64,000 bases of DNA, taken from Elusimicrobiaceae bacterium. GTDB lineage: Bacteria > Elusimicrobiota > Elusimicrobia > Elusimicrobiales > Elusimicrobiaceae. Below the pieces are notes generated by a model, which worked only from the letters and a program-made list of their open reading frames with translations, was not told the DNA's origin and did not search any database. The translations under genes and the position numbers were made by a program. Below are positions 1-8,330 of the stretch, piece after piece. Each line of letters opens with the position of its first letter. The stretch's first letter is position 1. The stretch is taken from positions 167,003-231,002 of the forward strand of contig JAFXGO010000030.1 in NCBI GenBank assembly GCA_017520185.1, in the 5' to 3' direction.

Positions 1-1
1 T

Positions 2-685
2 ATTGTTCTTCCGCAAGGGCAGAGCCGTATTAACGTAAAAATTAAATCTACACAAGAAAGTGATGTAAACGGTTGCGGACCGAAAGTATCGCAAGAAAAT
101 TTGGAAGAATTACAGCAACGTTTGGATTTGTTGAACAAGGGAGATGTTTTGGTCTTAGCCGGTGCAGTGTCTGCCGGTTTGTCTACGGATACCTATCAAA
201 ATATCTTGGCTCGTCTGGAGCAAAAAGAGGTGCTGTGTGTAGTGGATGCAACGGGCGATTTGCTGAAAAAATCTTTAAAATATAAACCCTTTTTGATAAA
301 GCCCAATGCGCAGGAATTGGCGGATTTGTTTGGGGTTTCTTTGCATAGGCAAGAAGATATTATCTTCTACGCCAAAAAAGCACAAGATTTAGGTGCCAGA
401 AACGTATTGGTTTCTTTGGGGGCCGAAGGGGCTTTGCTCGTGTGCGAAGATGGCACCGTACATACTTGTCCTGCCGTAAAACTGACAGGGCCGGTGGTAA
501 ATTCCGTCGGTGCCGGAGATAGCATGGTGGCCGGATTTTTAGCGGGTTGGTTGCGTTGCCAAAATTATGCCAAAGCCATGACTTTAGCTTTATCTTGCGG
601 TGCTGCTTGCGTGATGAAAGAGTGGCTGCCCGAGAGAAAAGATATTCAAAATTTGTTAGATAATGCACAAGATTATTCTTTGTAA
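2..685 (+). CDS. fruK: 1-phosphofructokinase, 5'-truncated by window edge
   Basis: PfkB-family kinase that phosphorylates fructose 1-phosphate, the product of the fructose PTS, to fructose 1,6-bisphosphate in the cytoplasm. The frame is open from the window edge, so the first internal Met (position 101) is not the start. About 227 residues are visible; the family is usually ~305-310, so roughly 80 N-terminal residues are missing. The first visible residues carry the sugar-binding signature RINVKI...NGCGP, and the C-terminal PfkB signature GAGDSMVAGFLAGW, with the catalytic Asp, lies near base 510. It is followed 12 bp later by fruA in the same direction. Assignment to fruK rather than tagatose-6-P kinase rests on this neighbour. 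Confidence 0.93.
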   Translation: MVLPQGQSRINVKIKSTQESDVNGCGPKVSQENLEELQQRLDLLNKGDVLVLAGAVSAGLSTDTYQNILARLEQKEVLCVVDATGDLLKKSLKYKPFLIKPNAQELADLFGVSLHRQEDIIFYAKKAQDLGARNVLVSLGAEGALLVCEDGTVHTCPAVKLTGPVVNSVGAGDSMVAGFLAGWLRCQNYAKAMTLALSCGAACVMKEWLPERKDIQNLLDNAQDYSL

Positions 686-697
686 TACGGAGAAACG

Positions 698-2614
698 ATG
701 AAAATAACCGATTTATTAAAAGAAGGTTCTATTTTGTTGGGAGCGCAAGTAGGTTCTAAACAAGAAACGATTGAACAAGCCGTCAAACTGATGAGTGCCA
801 ACGGCAACGTAAAAGATGAGGCTTTGTATAAACAAGCCGTATTAAACCGTGAAGAACAAAGCAGCACCGGTGTGGGGGAGGGAATTGCTATTCCGCATGC
901 TAAAACCTCCGCTATTACGGCACCGGGCTTGGCTGCTATGACTGTTCCGGCAGGGGTAGATTATGATTCCTTAGATGGTGCGCCGGTTCATTTAGTTTTT
1001 TTGATTGCCGCACCCGAGAGCGGTGAAAACGCACATTTGGAAATTTTGAGCCGTCTTTCTACGATGTTGATGGACGAAACCTTCCGCAAAGATTTGTTGG
1101 AGGCTCAAGACAAAAAAGATTTTTTAAATATTATTGATCGTGCCGAAGCCGCCACTTTTGCGCAGGAAGAAGCCCAATCCTGTGAAGAAAAAACAGGTTA
1201 TGATGTGTTGGCTGTCACAGCCTGCCCTACGGGTATTGCTCATACTTTTATGGCGGCAGAGGCTTTGGAAAAAGCCGCTGCCAAAGCCGGTATTTCCTTG
1301 AAAGTGGAAACCAATGGATCGGCCGGTATTAAAAATGCTTTAACGGCTCAAGATATCGCCGATGCAAAAGGCATCATCGTAGCAGCCGACAAAGCGGTAG
1401 AAATTAACCGTTTCAACGGAAAAAGAGTGATTTTTGTAAAAGTGTCTGAAGGCATTCATCGCCCTGCGGAACTTTTGGAACAAGCCATGCATGGCCAAGT
1501 GCCTGTTTTTCAGGCAACTGCCCAAGCGGTAGAAGCAACTAACGGCCCTAAAGATAGCGCATGGCGCAAAATTTATAAATATTTGATGAACGGTGTTTCC
1601 CATATGTTGCCTTTTGTTATTGGTGGCGGCATATTGATTGCTTTATCTTTCTTGTTCGATAGTGCCAACGCCGGTACGCCACAATTCGGTACGGGAAATC
1701 CTTTATCTTCTTTCTTTAATCAAATCGGCGGTTTGTCTTTCGGTATGATGTTCCCTATTTTAGCGGGATATATCGCTATGGCTATTGCTGACCGTCCTGC
1801 TTTGATGCCCGGTATGGTGGGTGGCTTTTTGGCTAAGACGGGGTTGTCTCTTACTTTGCCTCAAGAATTATGGCAGCCCTCCGGCTTTTTAGGTGCTTTG
1901 GCGGCGGGTTTTTTGGCGGGTTATTTGATGTTGGCTCTGCGCAAATTGACCAGCCGTTTGCCTGCTTCTTTAGAAGGTATCAAGCCGATGCTCCTGTATC
2001 CGTTCTTGGGAATTTTGGGCATGGGGGCTATCATGGTTTTTGTGGTTAACCCTCCTATGGCTTGGCTCAATACCGGTATGAATGAATTTTTGGCCAGCAT
2101 GAGCACCGGCAGTAAAGTGTTTTTGGGCCTTTTGTTAGGCGGTATGATGTCCGTAGATTTTGGTGGTCCTATTAATAAAACGGCTTATGTGTTTGGTACG
2201 GCTTCTTTAGCCAGCCAACAATATGACATCATGGCGGCCGTCATGGCCGGAGGTATGGTGCCTCCGTTGGCGATTGCTTTGAGCACGCTTTTCTTTAAAA
2301 ACCGCTATACTAAAGCAGAAAGACAAACTACAGCCAGCAATTTTGTGATGGGCTTTTCGTTTATTACAGAAGGTGCCATTCCGTTTGCTGCCGCTGATCC
2401 GTTGCGTGTTATTCCTTCTTGTGCCATCGGGGCGGCCGTAGCCGGTGCGTTGAGTATGTGGTTTGGCTGTGGTTCTCCGGCTCCTCATGGTGGTATTTTT
2501 GTGGCAGGAGTTATGACTCATGCCGGATACTTTTTGGTTTCATTACTGGCAGGGTCTTTGGTAGGTATGTTCTTGTTGGCTTTACTGAAAAAACCGCTTC
2601 CGGTAGAAAAATAA
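698..2614 (+). CDS. fruA: PTS fructose transporter subunit EIIABC
   Basis: Membrane permease of the fructose phosphotransferase system; it imports fructose and releases it as fructose 1-phosphate. 638 residues in domain order EIIA (about 1-150, phosphorylated His67 in GIAIPHAKT), EIIB (about 168-265, phosphocysteine Cys176 in CPTGIAHTF) and EIIC (about 285-635, many hydrophobic segments). The fused A-B-C arrangement is typical outside Enterobacteria. Start supported by GGAGAAACG just upstream. HPr and EI follow directly, so the whole phosphorelay for this sugar is encoded in one operon. Confidence 0.95.
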   Translation: MKITDLLKEGSILLGAQVGSKQETIEQAVKLMSANGNVKDEALYKQAVLNREEQSSTGVGEGIAIPHAKTSAITAPGLAAMTVPAGVDYDSLDGAPVHLVFLIAAPESGENAHLEILSRLSTMLMDETFRKDLLEAQDKKDFLNIIDRAEAATFAQEEAQSCEEKTGYDVLAVTACPTGIAHTFMAAEALEKAAAKAGISLKVETNGSAGIKNALTAQDIADAKGIIVAADKAVEINRFNGKRVIFVKVSEGIHRPAELLEQAMHGQVPVFQATAQAVEATNGPKDSAWRKIYKYLMNGVSHMLPFVIGGGILIALSFLFDSANAGTPQFGTGNPLSSFFNQIGGLSFGMMFPILAGYIAMAIADRPALMPGMVGGFLAKTGLSLTLPQELWQPSGFLGALAAGFLAGYLMLALRKLTSRLPASLEGIKPMLLYPFLGILGMGAIMVFVVNPPMAWLNTGMNEFLASMSTGSKVFLGLLLGGMMSVDFGGPINKTAYVFGTASLASQQYDIMAAVMAGGMVPPLAIALSTLFFKNRYTKAERQTTASNFVMGFSFITEGAIPFAAADPLRVIPSCAIGAAVAGALSMWFGCGSPAPHGGIFVAGVMTHAGYFLVSLLAGSLVGMFLLALLKKPLPVEK

Positions 2615-2633
2615 ATTTGTAAGGAGATATATT

Positions 2634-2891
2634 ATGAAAGAATTCAGTTATGTAATTCAAGATAAAGATGGTATCCATGCTCGTCCTGCGGGTGTATTGG
2701 TGAAATTAGCCAATGGTTTTAAAAGCCATGTTTCTATTTCTAAAGCAGAGAAAAAAGGTGATTTGAAACGCATTTTTTCCGTTATGGCTTTGGGTGCCAA
2801 ACAAGGCGATACGGTGACTGTTCGCGTAGAAGGTGAAGACGAAGAACAAGCATCCGTGGCTTTAGAAGAAGCTTTGAAAAAGAATTTATAA
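2634..2891 (+). CDS. ptsH: Phosphocarrier protein HPr
   Basis: Small cytoplasmic phosphocarrier that passes phosphate from EI to the EIIA domain of FruA. 85 residues, normal length. The active site His15 lies in DGIHARPAG. The position equivalent to the regulatory Ser46 is Arg46 (LKRIFSVMALG aligned with AKSIMGVMSLG), so HprK-type seryl phosphorylation is not possible at that site. An ideal AAGGAGATATATT Shine-Dalgarno region sets the start. It sits 19 bp after fruA and 2 bp before the EI gene, so the three are very probably cotranscribed. Confidence 0.95.
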   Translation: MKEFSYVIQDKDGIHARPAGVLVKLANGFKSHVSISKAEKKGDLKRIFSVMALGAKQGDTVTVRVEGEDEEQASVALEEALKKNL

Positions 2892-2893
2892 GC

Positions 2894-4513
2894 ATGAAAG
2901 AACTGCAAGGAACGGGCGTTTTTAATGGAGTAGTAGTCGGTCCGGTGTATTTTTATACGCCGGGTCGTTGTGCTGTGTCTGATGAAAAAGTGACAGATGT
3001 AGAGCCGGAATTGGCCCGCTTTGAAATTGCCCGCTTGCGGGCGCAACGCCAGCTAAAAAATTTATACGATCAGGCTCTTGCTCAAGCCGGCGAAGAAAGC
3101 GCCGCCATTTTTGATATACATCAAATGATGCTCGATGACCAAGATTATATTGATTCTGTACATGGTCTTATCGAGAAAGGGCATGATAATGCTGCTCGTG
3201 CCGTTCAAAAAACGGGGGCCCGTTTTGCACGTGTGTTTTCTGAAATGGACGATGAATATATGCAAGCTCGTTCTGCCGATGTGTTGGATATTTCTCGTCG
3301 TGTTATTCAGATTTTATGCGGAGCAGAGGGGGAGACGCCGGGATTGGAAGTGCCTTCCATTATTCTTGCAGATGATTTAACGCCCAGCCAAAGCATGCAG
3401 TTTGAGCGAGAGAAAGTATTGGCTTTTGCCACTGCCAAAGGTTCTGCTTGCTCTCACATGGCCATTTTGTCCCGTACCAAAGCCATACCGGCTATTGTCG
3501 GATTGGGAGAAGAAGCCAATGCCCAGTGGCATGGAAAAACCGCTATTTTAGACGGTGAAAAAGGCCTTTTGTTAATTGAACCGGATGAAGATACGTTGGC
3601 TCAAGCAAAAGCCAAAATACAACAACAAGAGCAAGAGGCTAAAGAGTTGGAAGCCCTGAAAGGGACGGAAGACCGCACCCATGACGGACGGGAGATAAAA
3701 CTTTTTGCTAACGTGGGGAACGTGGAAGAATTAAAAGATGCTTTAGCCCGCGATGCGCGTGGAGTGGGGCTTTTCCGTACGGAATTTTTATATTTGCAAT
3801 CTTCCGATTATCCTTCGGAGGAGGAACAATTCCGCGTCTATCGTCAGGCGGCACAATTAATGAACGGAAAGAAAATTATTTTCCGGACATTGGATATCGG
3901 TGCCGATAAGAATGCTCCTTATTTTGATTTACCAAAAGAAGACAACCCTGCCTTAGGATTGCGTGCGGTACGCTTGTGTTTGGCCAGACCGGATTTGTTT
4001 AAAACGCAGTTGCGTGCTTTATTACGTGCGTCTGTTTACGGAAATGTGTCCATTATGTATCCCATGATTACTTCTGTTTCTGAAGTAATGCAAGTAAAGG
4101 AAATGGTGGGTAAGGTAAAAGAAGAATTACGCGCCGAACAAGTGCCTTTTAATGAGCATATAGAAACAGGTATTATGATTGAAACACCGGCGGCGGCTTT
4201 GGTTAGTGATGAGTTGGCCCCCTTAGTGGATTTCTTTAGTGTCGGAACGAATGATTTGACGCAGTATACTTGTGCTTTAGACCGTCAAAATCAAAGTTTG
4301 GACCGTTTTTTAGATATTCATCATCCGGCTGTTTTGCGCTTGATAGAATTGGCTGCTAAAAATGCCCATGCAGCCGGAAAATGGATTGGCATTTGTGGTG
4401 AGTTAGGCGGAGATTTAACGCTGACGGAAACTTTCCTTAAAATGGGAATTGATGAATTATCCGTATCTGCGCCGAAGGTATTACCACTGCGCCGTAAGAT
4501 ACAAAGTTTGTAA
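2894..4513 (+). CDS. ptsI: PTS enzyme I (phosphoenolpyruvate-protein phosphotransferase)
   Basis: Takes phosphate from PEP and hands it to HPr; cytoplasmic, first step of the PTS relay. 539 residues, slightly shorter than the usual ~570. The N-terminal HPr-binding helical region is followed by the phosphohistidine domain with His188 in GSACSHMAILSR, then a C-terminal PEP-utilising TIM barrel (GLFRTEFLY, GIMIETPAA, SVGTNDLTQYT, GICGELGGD). The gene begins 2 bp after the HPr stop with no strong ribosome site of its own, which suggests translational coupling. A strong terminator follows. Confidence 0.95.
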   Translation: MKELQGTGVFNGVVVGPVYFYTPGRCAVSDEKVTDVEPELARFEIARLRAQRQLKNLYDQALAQAGEESAAIFDIHQMMLDDQDYIDSVHGLIEKGHDNAARAVQKTGARFARVFSEMDDEYMQARSADVLDISRRVIQILCGAEGETPGLEVPSIILADDLTPSQSMQFEREKVLAFATAKGSACSHMAILSRTKAIPAIVGLGEEANAQWHGKTAILDGEKGLLLIEPDEDTLAQAKAKIQQQEQEAKELEALKGTEDRTHDGREIKLFANVGNVEELKDALARDARGVGLFRTEFLYLQSSDYPSEEEQFRVYRQAAQLMNGKKIIFRTLDIGADKNAPYFDLPKEDNPALGLRAVRLCLARPDLFKTQLRALLRASVYGNVSIMYPMITSVSEVMQVKEMVGKVKEELRAEQVPFNEHIETGIMIETPAAALVSDELAPLVDFFSVGTNDLTQYTCALDRQNQSLDRFLDIHHPAVLRLIELAAKNAHAAGKWIGICGELGGDLTLTETFLKMGIDELSVSAPKVLPLRRKIQSL

Positions 4514-4527
4514 TTGTATATAAATCA

Positions 4528-4554
4528 AAGCCCCGTATAAAGCGGGGCTTTTTT
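4528..4554 (+). terminator. Rho-independent terminator of the fructose PTS operon
   Basis: AAGCCCCG / CGGGGCTT stem with a short loop followed by six T. It lies 15 bp after ptsI and touches the 3' end of the convergent helicase gene, so it may serve both directions. Confidence 0.9.
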
Positions 4555-5887
4555 ATGAACCTAAAAAAGGTGTTTTTCCGCGAATGGTTTGAAAGAAGGC
4601 CGTCACTCGGCTATCACAACGAATGTCGGAAAGAGAAATTTTCCGTTTTAAACAGACCCCTTCCAAAGAGCGGCAGCGACTCAGTGCCACATAGGTTTGA
4701 CCCGGAGCAAATGCGCCTCGCCCAATGTCTAAATAAATCCCGTCAAAGGTAAGTCCTTGACTTTTATGAATAGTAATAGCCCAAGCCAATTTTAAAGGAT
4801 ATTGCTTAAAGAAACCATTTGTTTTTGGTTCTAATTTTTGTTTTAAAGCATTGTAGACATATTTCACATCTTCCCAAAGGTGAGGCTCTACCTGATAGAT
4901 ATTTCCTTTGAGTTCTACTTTAATAAAATCTTCTCCCAAGTCATAGACGGTGCCGATATCTCCGTTTACCCAGTAATCTTGCGGATGATTGTTGAGCATC
5001 ATAATCTTTGCTCCGCGTTTTAGACGCAGGCAATATTCCGCCGGTACGGCCTTTTTTTTGAAGGTTTCGTCTACTACGGCTGAATAAACAAATTCCTTTC
5101 CGCTAAGTCTTGCCAAATAGTTGTTATTCCTCCAAGAGGCCCCCTCATTGGTAGGCGATAAAATAATAGCATTGTCTAAATCAGAGGGTTCTTGTTGGTT
5201 GATGCGAGAATTTAATTTCTCGTCTAACTCTACTTGGGATACTTTATTTTCTCGTATTTTATTGAGTAAATAAGCAAAACTCTTATCACCTTTTTGACGG
5301 AAAATGCGCTGCAACTCAAAGACTTCAATTTTGGTTTCTCTGACTACGCGTGCGTCAAAAAAATATGGGCTTTGATAAATACTATGAAAGTAATCAAACA
5401 ATCCTTCAGAGCGGTTTTCTTCTACCGGAGGCAGTTGGAAAAGGTCCCCAAACAAAATAATTTGTTTACCGCCGAAAGGTCTATCGTCGTGTGTGGAGAT
5501 GCGCAAAATATGGTCTATCGCGTCTAAAAGGTCAGCCCGCAGCATGGAGGCTTCGTCTATAATAATAGTATCGATGGCTTCTACAGTACGGCGGGGCAAC
5601 TTTTTAAGATTTTCTAAATCCAGCAAATTACCCGGTTTTAAATGAAAAAAAGAATGTACCGTTTGCCCATGTACATTAACTGCAGCAATCCCTGTGGTGG
5701 CCAATATAACGGCATTTTTAGAGGTATTACGCGCAAAGAATTTAAGCAAAGTAGTTTTGCCCGTACCGGCTTTACCTGTAATAAAAATAAGCGGATAAAT
5801 CTCCGCTGGTGCTTCTAAAAGGCAAAGGCCATGTTTAAATTCATCAGTTAATTCTATGTGTTCATGGGGAGCGCAGGATAAAGTCAT
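4553..5887 (-). CDS. PIF1/RecD-like DNA helicase (AAA_30 family)
   Basis: Superfamily 1B ATP-dependent DNA helicase, probably acting on replication forks or stalled structures. 444 residues. The Walker A motif GKAGTGKTT is at residues 38-46, Walker B IIIDEASML at about 108-116, and the C-terminal motif VI region HKSQGLTFDGI...GQTYVALSRC at about 385-425. The family resemblance is to bacterial PIF1-like proteins rather than full RecD, because there is no N-terminal extension. The start codon has no ribosome site; instead a TATAAT box lies 6 nt upstream, suggesting a leaderless message. Single gene, convergent with the PTS operon. Confidence 0.88.
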   Translation of the reverse strand: MTLSCAPHEHIELTDEFKHGLCLLEAPAEIYPLIFITGKAGTGKTTLLKFFARNTSKNAVILATTGIAAVNVHGQTVHSFFHLKPGNLLDLENLKKLPRRTVEAIDTIIIDEASMLRADLLDAIDHILRISTHDDRPFGGKQIILFGDLFQLPPVEENRSEGLFDYFHSIYQSPYFFDARVVRETKIEVFELQRIFRQKGDKSFAYLLNKIRENKVSQVELDEKLNSRINQQEPSDLDNAIILSPTNEGASWRNNNYLARLSGKEFVYSAVVDETFKKKAVPAEYCLRLKRGAKIMMLNNHPQDYWVNGDIGTVYDLGEDFIKVELKGNIYQVEPHLWEDVKYVYNALKQKLEPKTNGFFKQYPLKLAWAITIHKSQGLTFDGIYLDIGRGAFAPGQTYVALSRCRSLEGVCLKRKISLSDIRCDSRVTAFFQTIRGKTPFLGS

Positions 5888-5893
5888 ATTTCT

Positions 5894-5899
5894 ATTATA
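5894..5899 (-). promoter_or_regulatory. -10 box 6 nt before the helicase start (leaderless pattern)
   Basis: Reads AGTATAATAGAAAT then ATG on the minus strand. With normal -10 to +1 spacing, transcription would begin at the A of the start codon. No Shine-Dalgarno sequence is present. Confidence 0.65.
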
Positions 5900-5962
5900 C
5901 TATTTGTGTTTGTGAGGCAAAAATAACAAAATAGTTCGTTTTTTAAGTGAGTGAGAGTTTGC

Positions 5963-5968
5963 TATTAT
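5963..5968 (+). promoter_or_regulatory. -10 box 6 nt before the ZIP transporter start (leaderless pattern)
   Basis: TATTAT followed by ATAACT and ATG; no ribosome-binding site lies between. The spacing predicts transcription initiation at the start codon. Confidence 0.6.
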
Positions 5969-5974
5969 ATAACT

Positions 5975-6748
5975 ATGAATGAATCAGTTTTATGTGCGCT
6001 TTTTCTTAGTTTTTTAGCTGGAGCAGCCACCAGTGTGGGAGGACTGCTTTCTTTCGTCGTTAAGAAAAATAATTTTGCAGCGCTGGCCTTAGGGTTGGGT
6101 TTTTCTGCCGGAGTTATGCTATATGTTTCTTTTATGGAAATGATGCCGGAGGCTAAAAGTTCTTTAGTCAATTTGTATGGAGAAAATGCTGGCGCGTGGT
6201 TGAGTGTGGGGTTATTTTTTGGTGGGATAGTTTTGGCTTGGTTAATAGACCGTTTTATGCCCTCTCATCATATTGAAGCAGATGCTTTGGAAAAGAAAAA
6301 TAAACTCAAACATTTAGGCCTTTTTACGGCAATGGCATTGGCTATTCACAACTTTCCCGAAGGCTTGGCTACTTTTATGGCTTCTATGGAAAATATCACA
6401 CTGGGTATTTCCATTGCCGTAGCGGTGGCGGTGCATAATATTCCCGAAGGAATTGCCGTTGCGTTGCCTGTTTATCATGCTACGGGCAGCAAAAGCAAAG
6501 CTTTTTGGTATAGCTGTCTTTCAGGCATGGCGGAGCCTTTGGGGGCTTTGCTTGGATTTATTATTTTTCGTTCTATTCTGCATGGAGCTGCTTTTGGCGT
6601 GATGTTTGCCATGGTGGCCGGTATCATGGTGTACATTTCTTTAGATGAACTGTTGCCCACTGCTCACGAATATGGTGACGGGCATCGGGTGATCTGGGGA
6701 GTTATCGGCGGAATGATGATAATGGCCTTGTCTTTGCTAATTTTTTAA
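5975..6748 (+). CDS. zupT: ZIP-family zinc/divalent metal transporter
   Basis: Inner-membrane importer of Zn2+ and other divalent metals. From the ATG at 5975 the protein is 257 residues, the same length as E. coli ZupT; an upstream in-frame GTG (5951) falls inside the promoter and was rejected. Metal-site motifs HNFPEG (His125, Glu129) and HNIPEG (His154, Glu158) are intact, and about eight hydrophobic segments are visible. Monocistronic, divergent from the helicase; the two -10 boxes are only about 65 bp apart. Confidence 0.9.
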   Translation: MNESVLCALFLSFLAGAATSVGGLLSFVVKKNNFAALALGLGFSAGVMLYVSFMEMMPEAKSSLVNLYGENAGAWLSVGLFFGGIVLAWLIDRFMPSHHIEADALEKKNKLKHLGLFTAMALAIHNFPEGLATFMASMENITLGISIAVAVAVHNIPEGIAVALPVYHATGSKSKAFWYSCLSGMAEPLGALLGFIIFRSILHGAAFGVMFAMVAGIMVYISLDELLPTAHEYGDGHRVIWGVIGGMMIMALSLLIF

Positions 6749-6818
6749 CATTTTGTGATACTTTTCTTTTTTTCGGATAATATTAAGTGAAGGAAACTTA
6801 AAACCGGAACTCAAATTT

Positions 6819-7313
6819 ATGAATTTTGATGAAGTTTATAATCGTTTGTTTAAAGCGGTGCTTGCCTATGTAAGAGGACGGCTGAATTGTCAGCAAAGTG
6901 CAGAAGAAGTATGCTCTTTGATTTGGCAAAAAGCATGGGACAAGCAAGAGCAATTTAATCCTGAGAAGGGAATAGTGGACCAATGGATTTTTGGTATTGC
7001 CCGTAATGAGGTTAATAAGTATTTCACCATTTGGCGTATTAAGCGATTTTTTTCTTTAGCCGAAGAAGAGGAAAATTTGGTTTCAGCAGATCCCACTCCT
7101 TTTGAAATAATGGAACAAACGGAAAAAAATGCTATGCTGCTGCAGGCGTTTTCTCGGCTAAATCCACGGGAGAGAGATTTGATTTCTTTAAAATATTTTG
7201 CTCATTTTAATAACCGTCAAATTGCTCAAATGAGCGGACTAAGTGAAAGTAATGTAGGAACCATTTTAAATCGGGCTATACAAAAATTACGGGTTTATAT
7301 GGAGGCATTATGA
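6819..7313 (+). CDS. ECF-type RNA polymerase sigma factor
   Basis: 164-residue extracytoplasmic-function sigma factor with region 2 (about 10-75, including DQWIFGIARNEVNKY) and region 4 helix-turn-helix (about 105-160, NPRERDLISLKYF...GLSESNVGTILNRA), and no regions 1.1 or 3. It should direct RNA polymerase to a small regulon in response to an envelope or other signal. Its stop overlaps the next start by 4 bp (ATGA), so the downstream membrane protein is translationally coupled and is the obvious anti-sigma candidate. Confidence 0.9.
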   Translation: MNFDEVYNRLFKAVLAYVRGRLNCQQSAEEVCSLIWQKAWDKQEQFNPEKGIVDQWIFGIARNEVNKYFTIWRIKRFFSLAEEEENLVSADPTPFEIMEQTEKNAMLLQAFSRLNPRERDLISLKYFAHFNNRQIAQMSGLSESNVGTILNRAIQKLRVYMEAL

Positions 7314-7624
7314 AGCTTTCAGAGGAAAAATTAGCCAACTTATGTCAAGAGATGGACTTAGATCCACAATGTCATTTGCAATACAAAATACAAAATCAGA
7401 TTTGCGCAAAAAAATATTCTTTTAAAAGAAAAACGGTATGGGCGTGTTCGGCAGTTTTAATGGCGGTTTCGGCAGTACTGTTCTGGTGGCCGCGTACGTC
7501 TAGTCCATATTTGCCGGATCCGGCAGAGTTTAACCGGAAGAACTTTGCTTTTTATAGAGATCTGGCTTTACCCGGACAAGATTTGGGGATATCCTATGCG
7601 GATTTTACTCAAACGGTCCAATAA
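7310..7624 (+). CDS. Small single-pass membrane protein, candidate anti-sigma factor
   Basis: 104 residues. A cytoplasmic N-terminal segment of about 40 residues is followed by one transmembrane helix (about 43-61, VWACSAVLMAVSAVLFWW) and a short outer segment. No zinc-finger anti-sigma motif (HxxxCxxC) is visible, so the anti-sigma role is inferred only from the 4-bp overlap with the sigma gene and the topology. It could instead be a structural component of the operon. Confidence 0.65.
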   Translation: MKLSEEKLANLCQEMDLDPQCHLQYKIQNQICAKKYSFKRKTVWACSAVLMAVSAVLFWWPRTSSPYLPDPAEFNRKNFAFYRDLALPGQDLGISYADFTQTVQ

Positions 7625-7635
7625 AGGAGAATGTT

Positions 7636-8292
7636 ATGAAAAAAGTATTATTTTCGCTTTTATGCGTTTGTGTGTTGAATACGGTTTCTTTTGCCCAACG
7701 GGCAGATTTGCAAAAAATCCGTGAGGAAAGAGATCAAAAAATTTCTGAAATCACAGCAGAAGTACGTGATATAGAGGCGCGTTATTGGGCTAAAAGTGTT
7801 ATTAATAAGACAACAACAATGGGAGAGTTGGAAAATTCTTCAAAAAATTGGTTGGGCGCGCCCCAAGAGCATGCCCGCTTGTTGGGTTTGATTAGAGAAT
7901 ATGTAGCCAACGGAAACACTCATATTACGGCGCAGGAATATGAAATGTTAGATGAGAATAGACGCAGAGTAAGGGAATTTTTGAATAACGGAAAAGAAAA
8001 TCCTGCCGCTCGGATTTTGGCAGAGCGTAATCAAGAAATTAGCCGAATCTCTCAGCCGGTTGCGGACATTGAAGCGCGTTATTGGGCATGGCGTATAGCA
8101 AAGGTAAAAGATATTACGTTTGAAGATTTTGCCAGCAACGCACAAAAATGGGTGGGGGAAAGAGGCACTAACCAACTATTAATAGAGAAAGTAGAAGAAA
8201 ACTTAAAGTCGGGTAATACCGCAGCATTGACCAAAAAAGAGCAAAAAAAATTGGACAAATCCAAGCAAGCAGTGAAAAAGTTATTTAAATAA
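7636..8292 (+). CDS. Secreted protein with two tandem homologous units
   Basis: 218 residues with an N-terminal signal peptide ending near FAQ (residue 20). The mature part is an internal duplication: unit 1 (about 22-115) and unit 2 (about 118-218) share the pattern ER(D/N)Q(K/E)IS.I...V.DIEARYWA, a central W(L/V)G and an E..L...RR/KK.V end. Highly charged and predicted helical. Good ribosome site (AAAGGAGAATGTT). It is the third gene of the ECF sigma operon, so probably a regulon output or a sensor partner outside the inner membrane. Family not recognised. Confidence 0.75.
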   Translation: MKKVLFSLLCVCVLNTVSFAQRADLQKIREERDQKISEITAEVRDIEARYWAKSVINKTTTMGELENSSKNWLGAPQEHARLLGLIREYVANGNTHITAQEYEMLDENRRRVREFLNNGKENPAARILAERNQEISRISQPVADIEARYWAWRIAKVKDITFEDFASNAQKWVGERGTNQLLIEKVEENLKSGNTAALTKKEQKKLDKSKQAVKKLFK

Positions 8293-8298
8293 TCAAAA

Positions 8299-8327
8299 CA
8301 AACCCCCAGTTAATTTGGGGGTTTGTT
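8299..8327. terminator. Bidirectional terminator between convergent genes
   Basis: ACAAACCCCCA / TTGGGGGTTTGT stem with a 6-nt loop. It serves the sigma operon on the plus strand and abuts the 3' end of the minus-strand sulfatase gene. Confidence 0.85.
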
Positions 8328-8330
8328 GCA

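Noticed and set aside
2657..3046. 129-residue minus-strand frame over HPr and EI
   Set aside because: Antisense to two strongly conserved genes.
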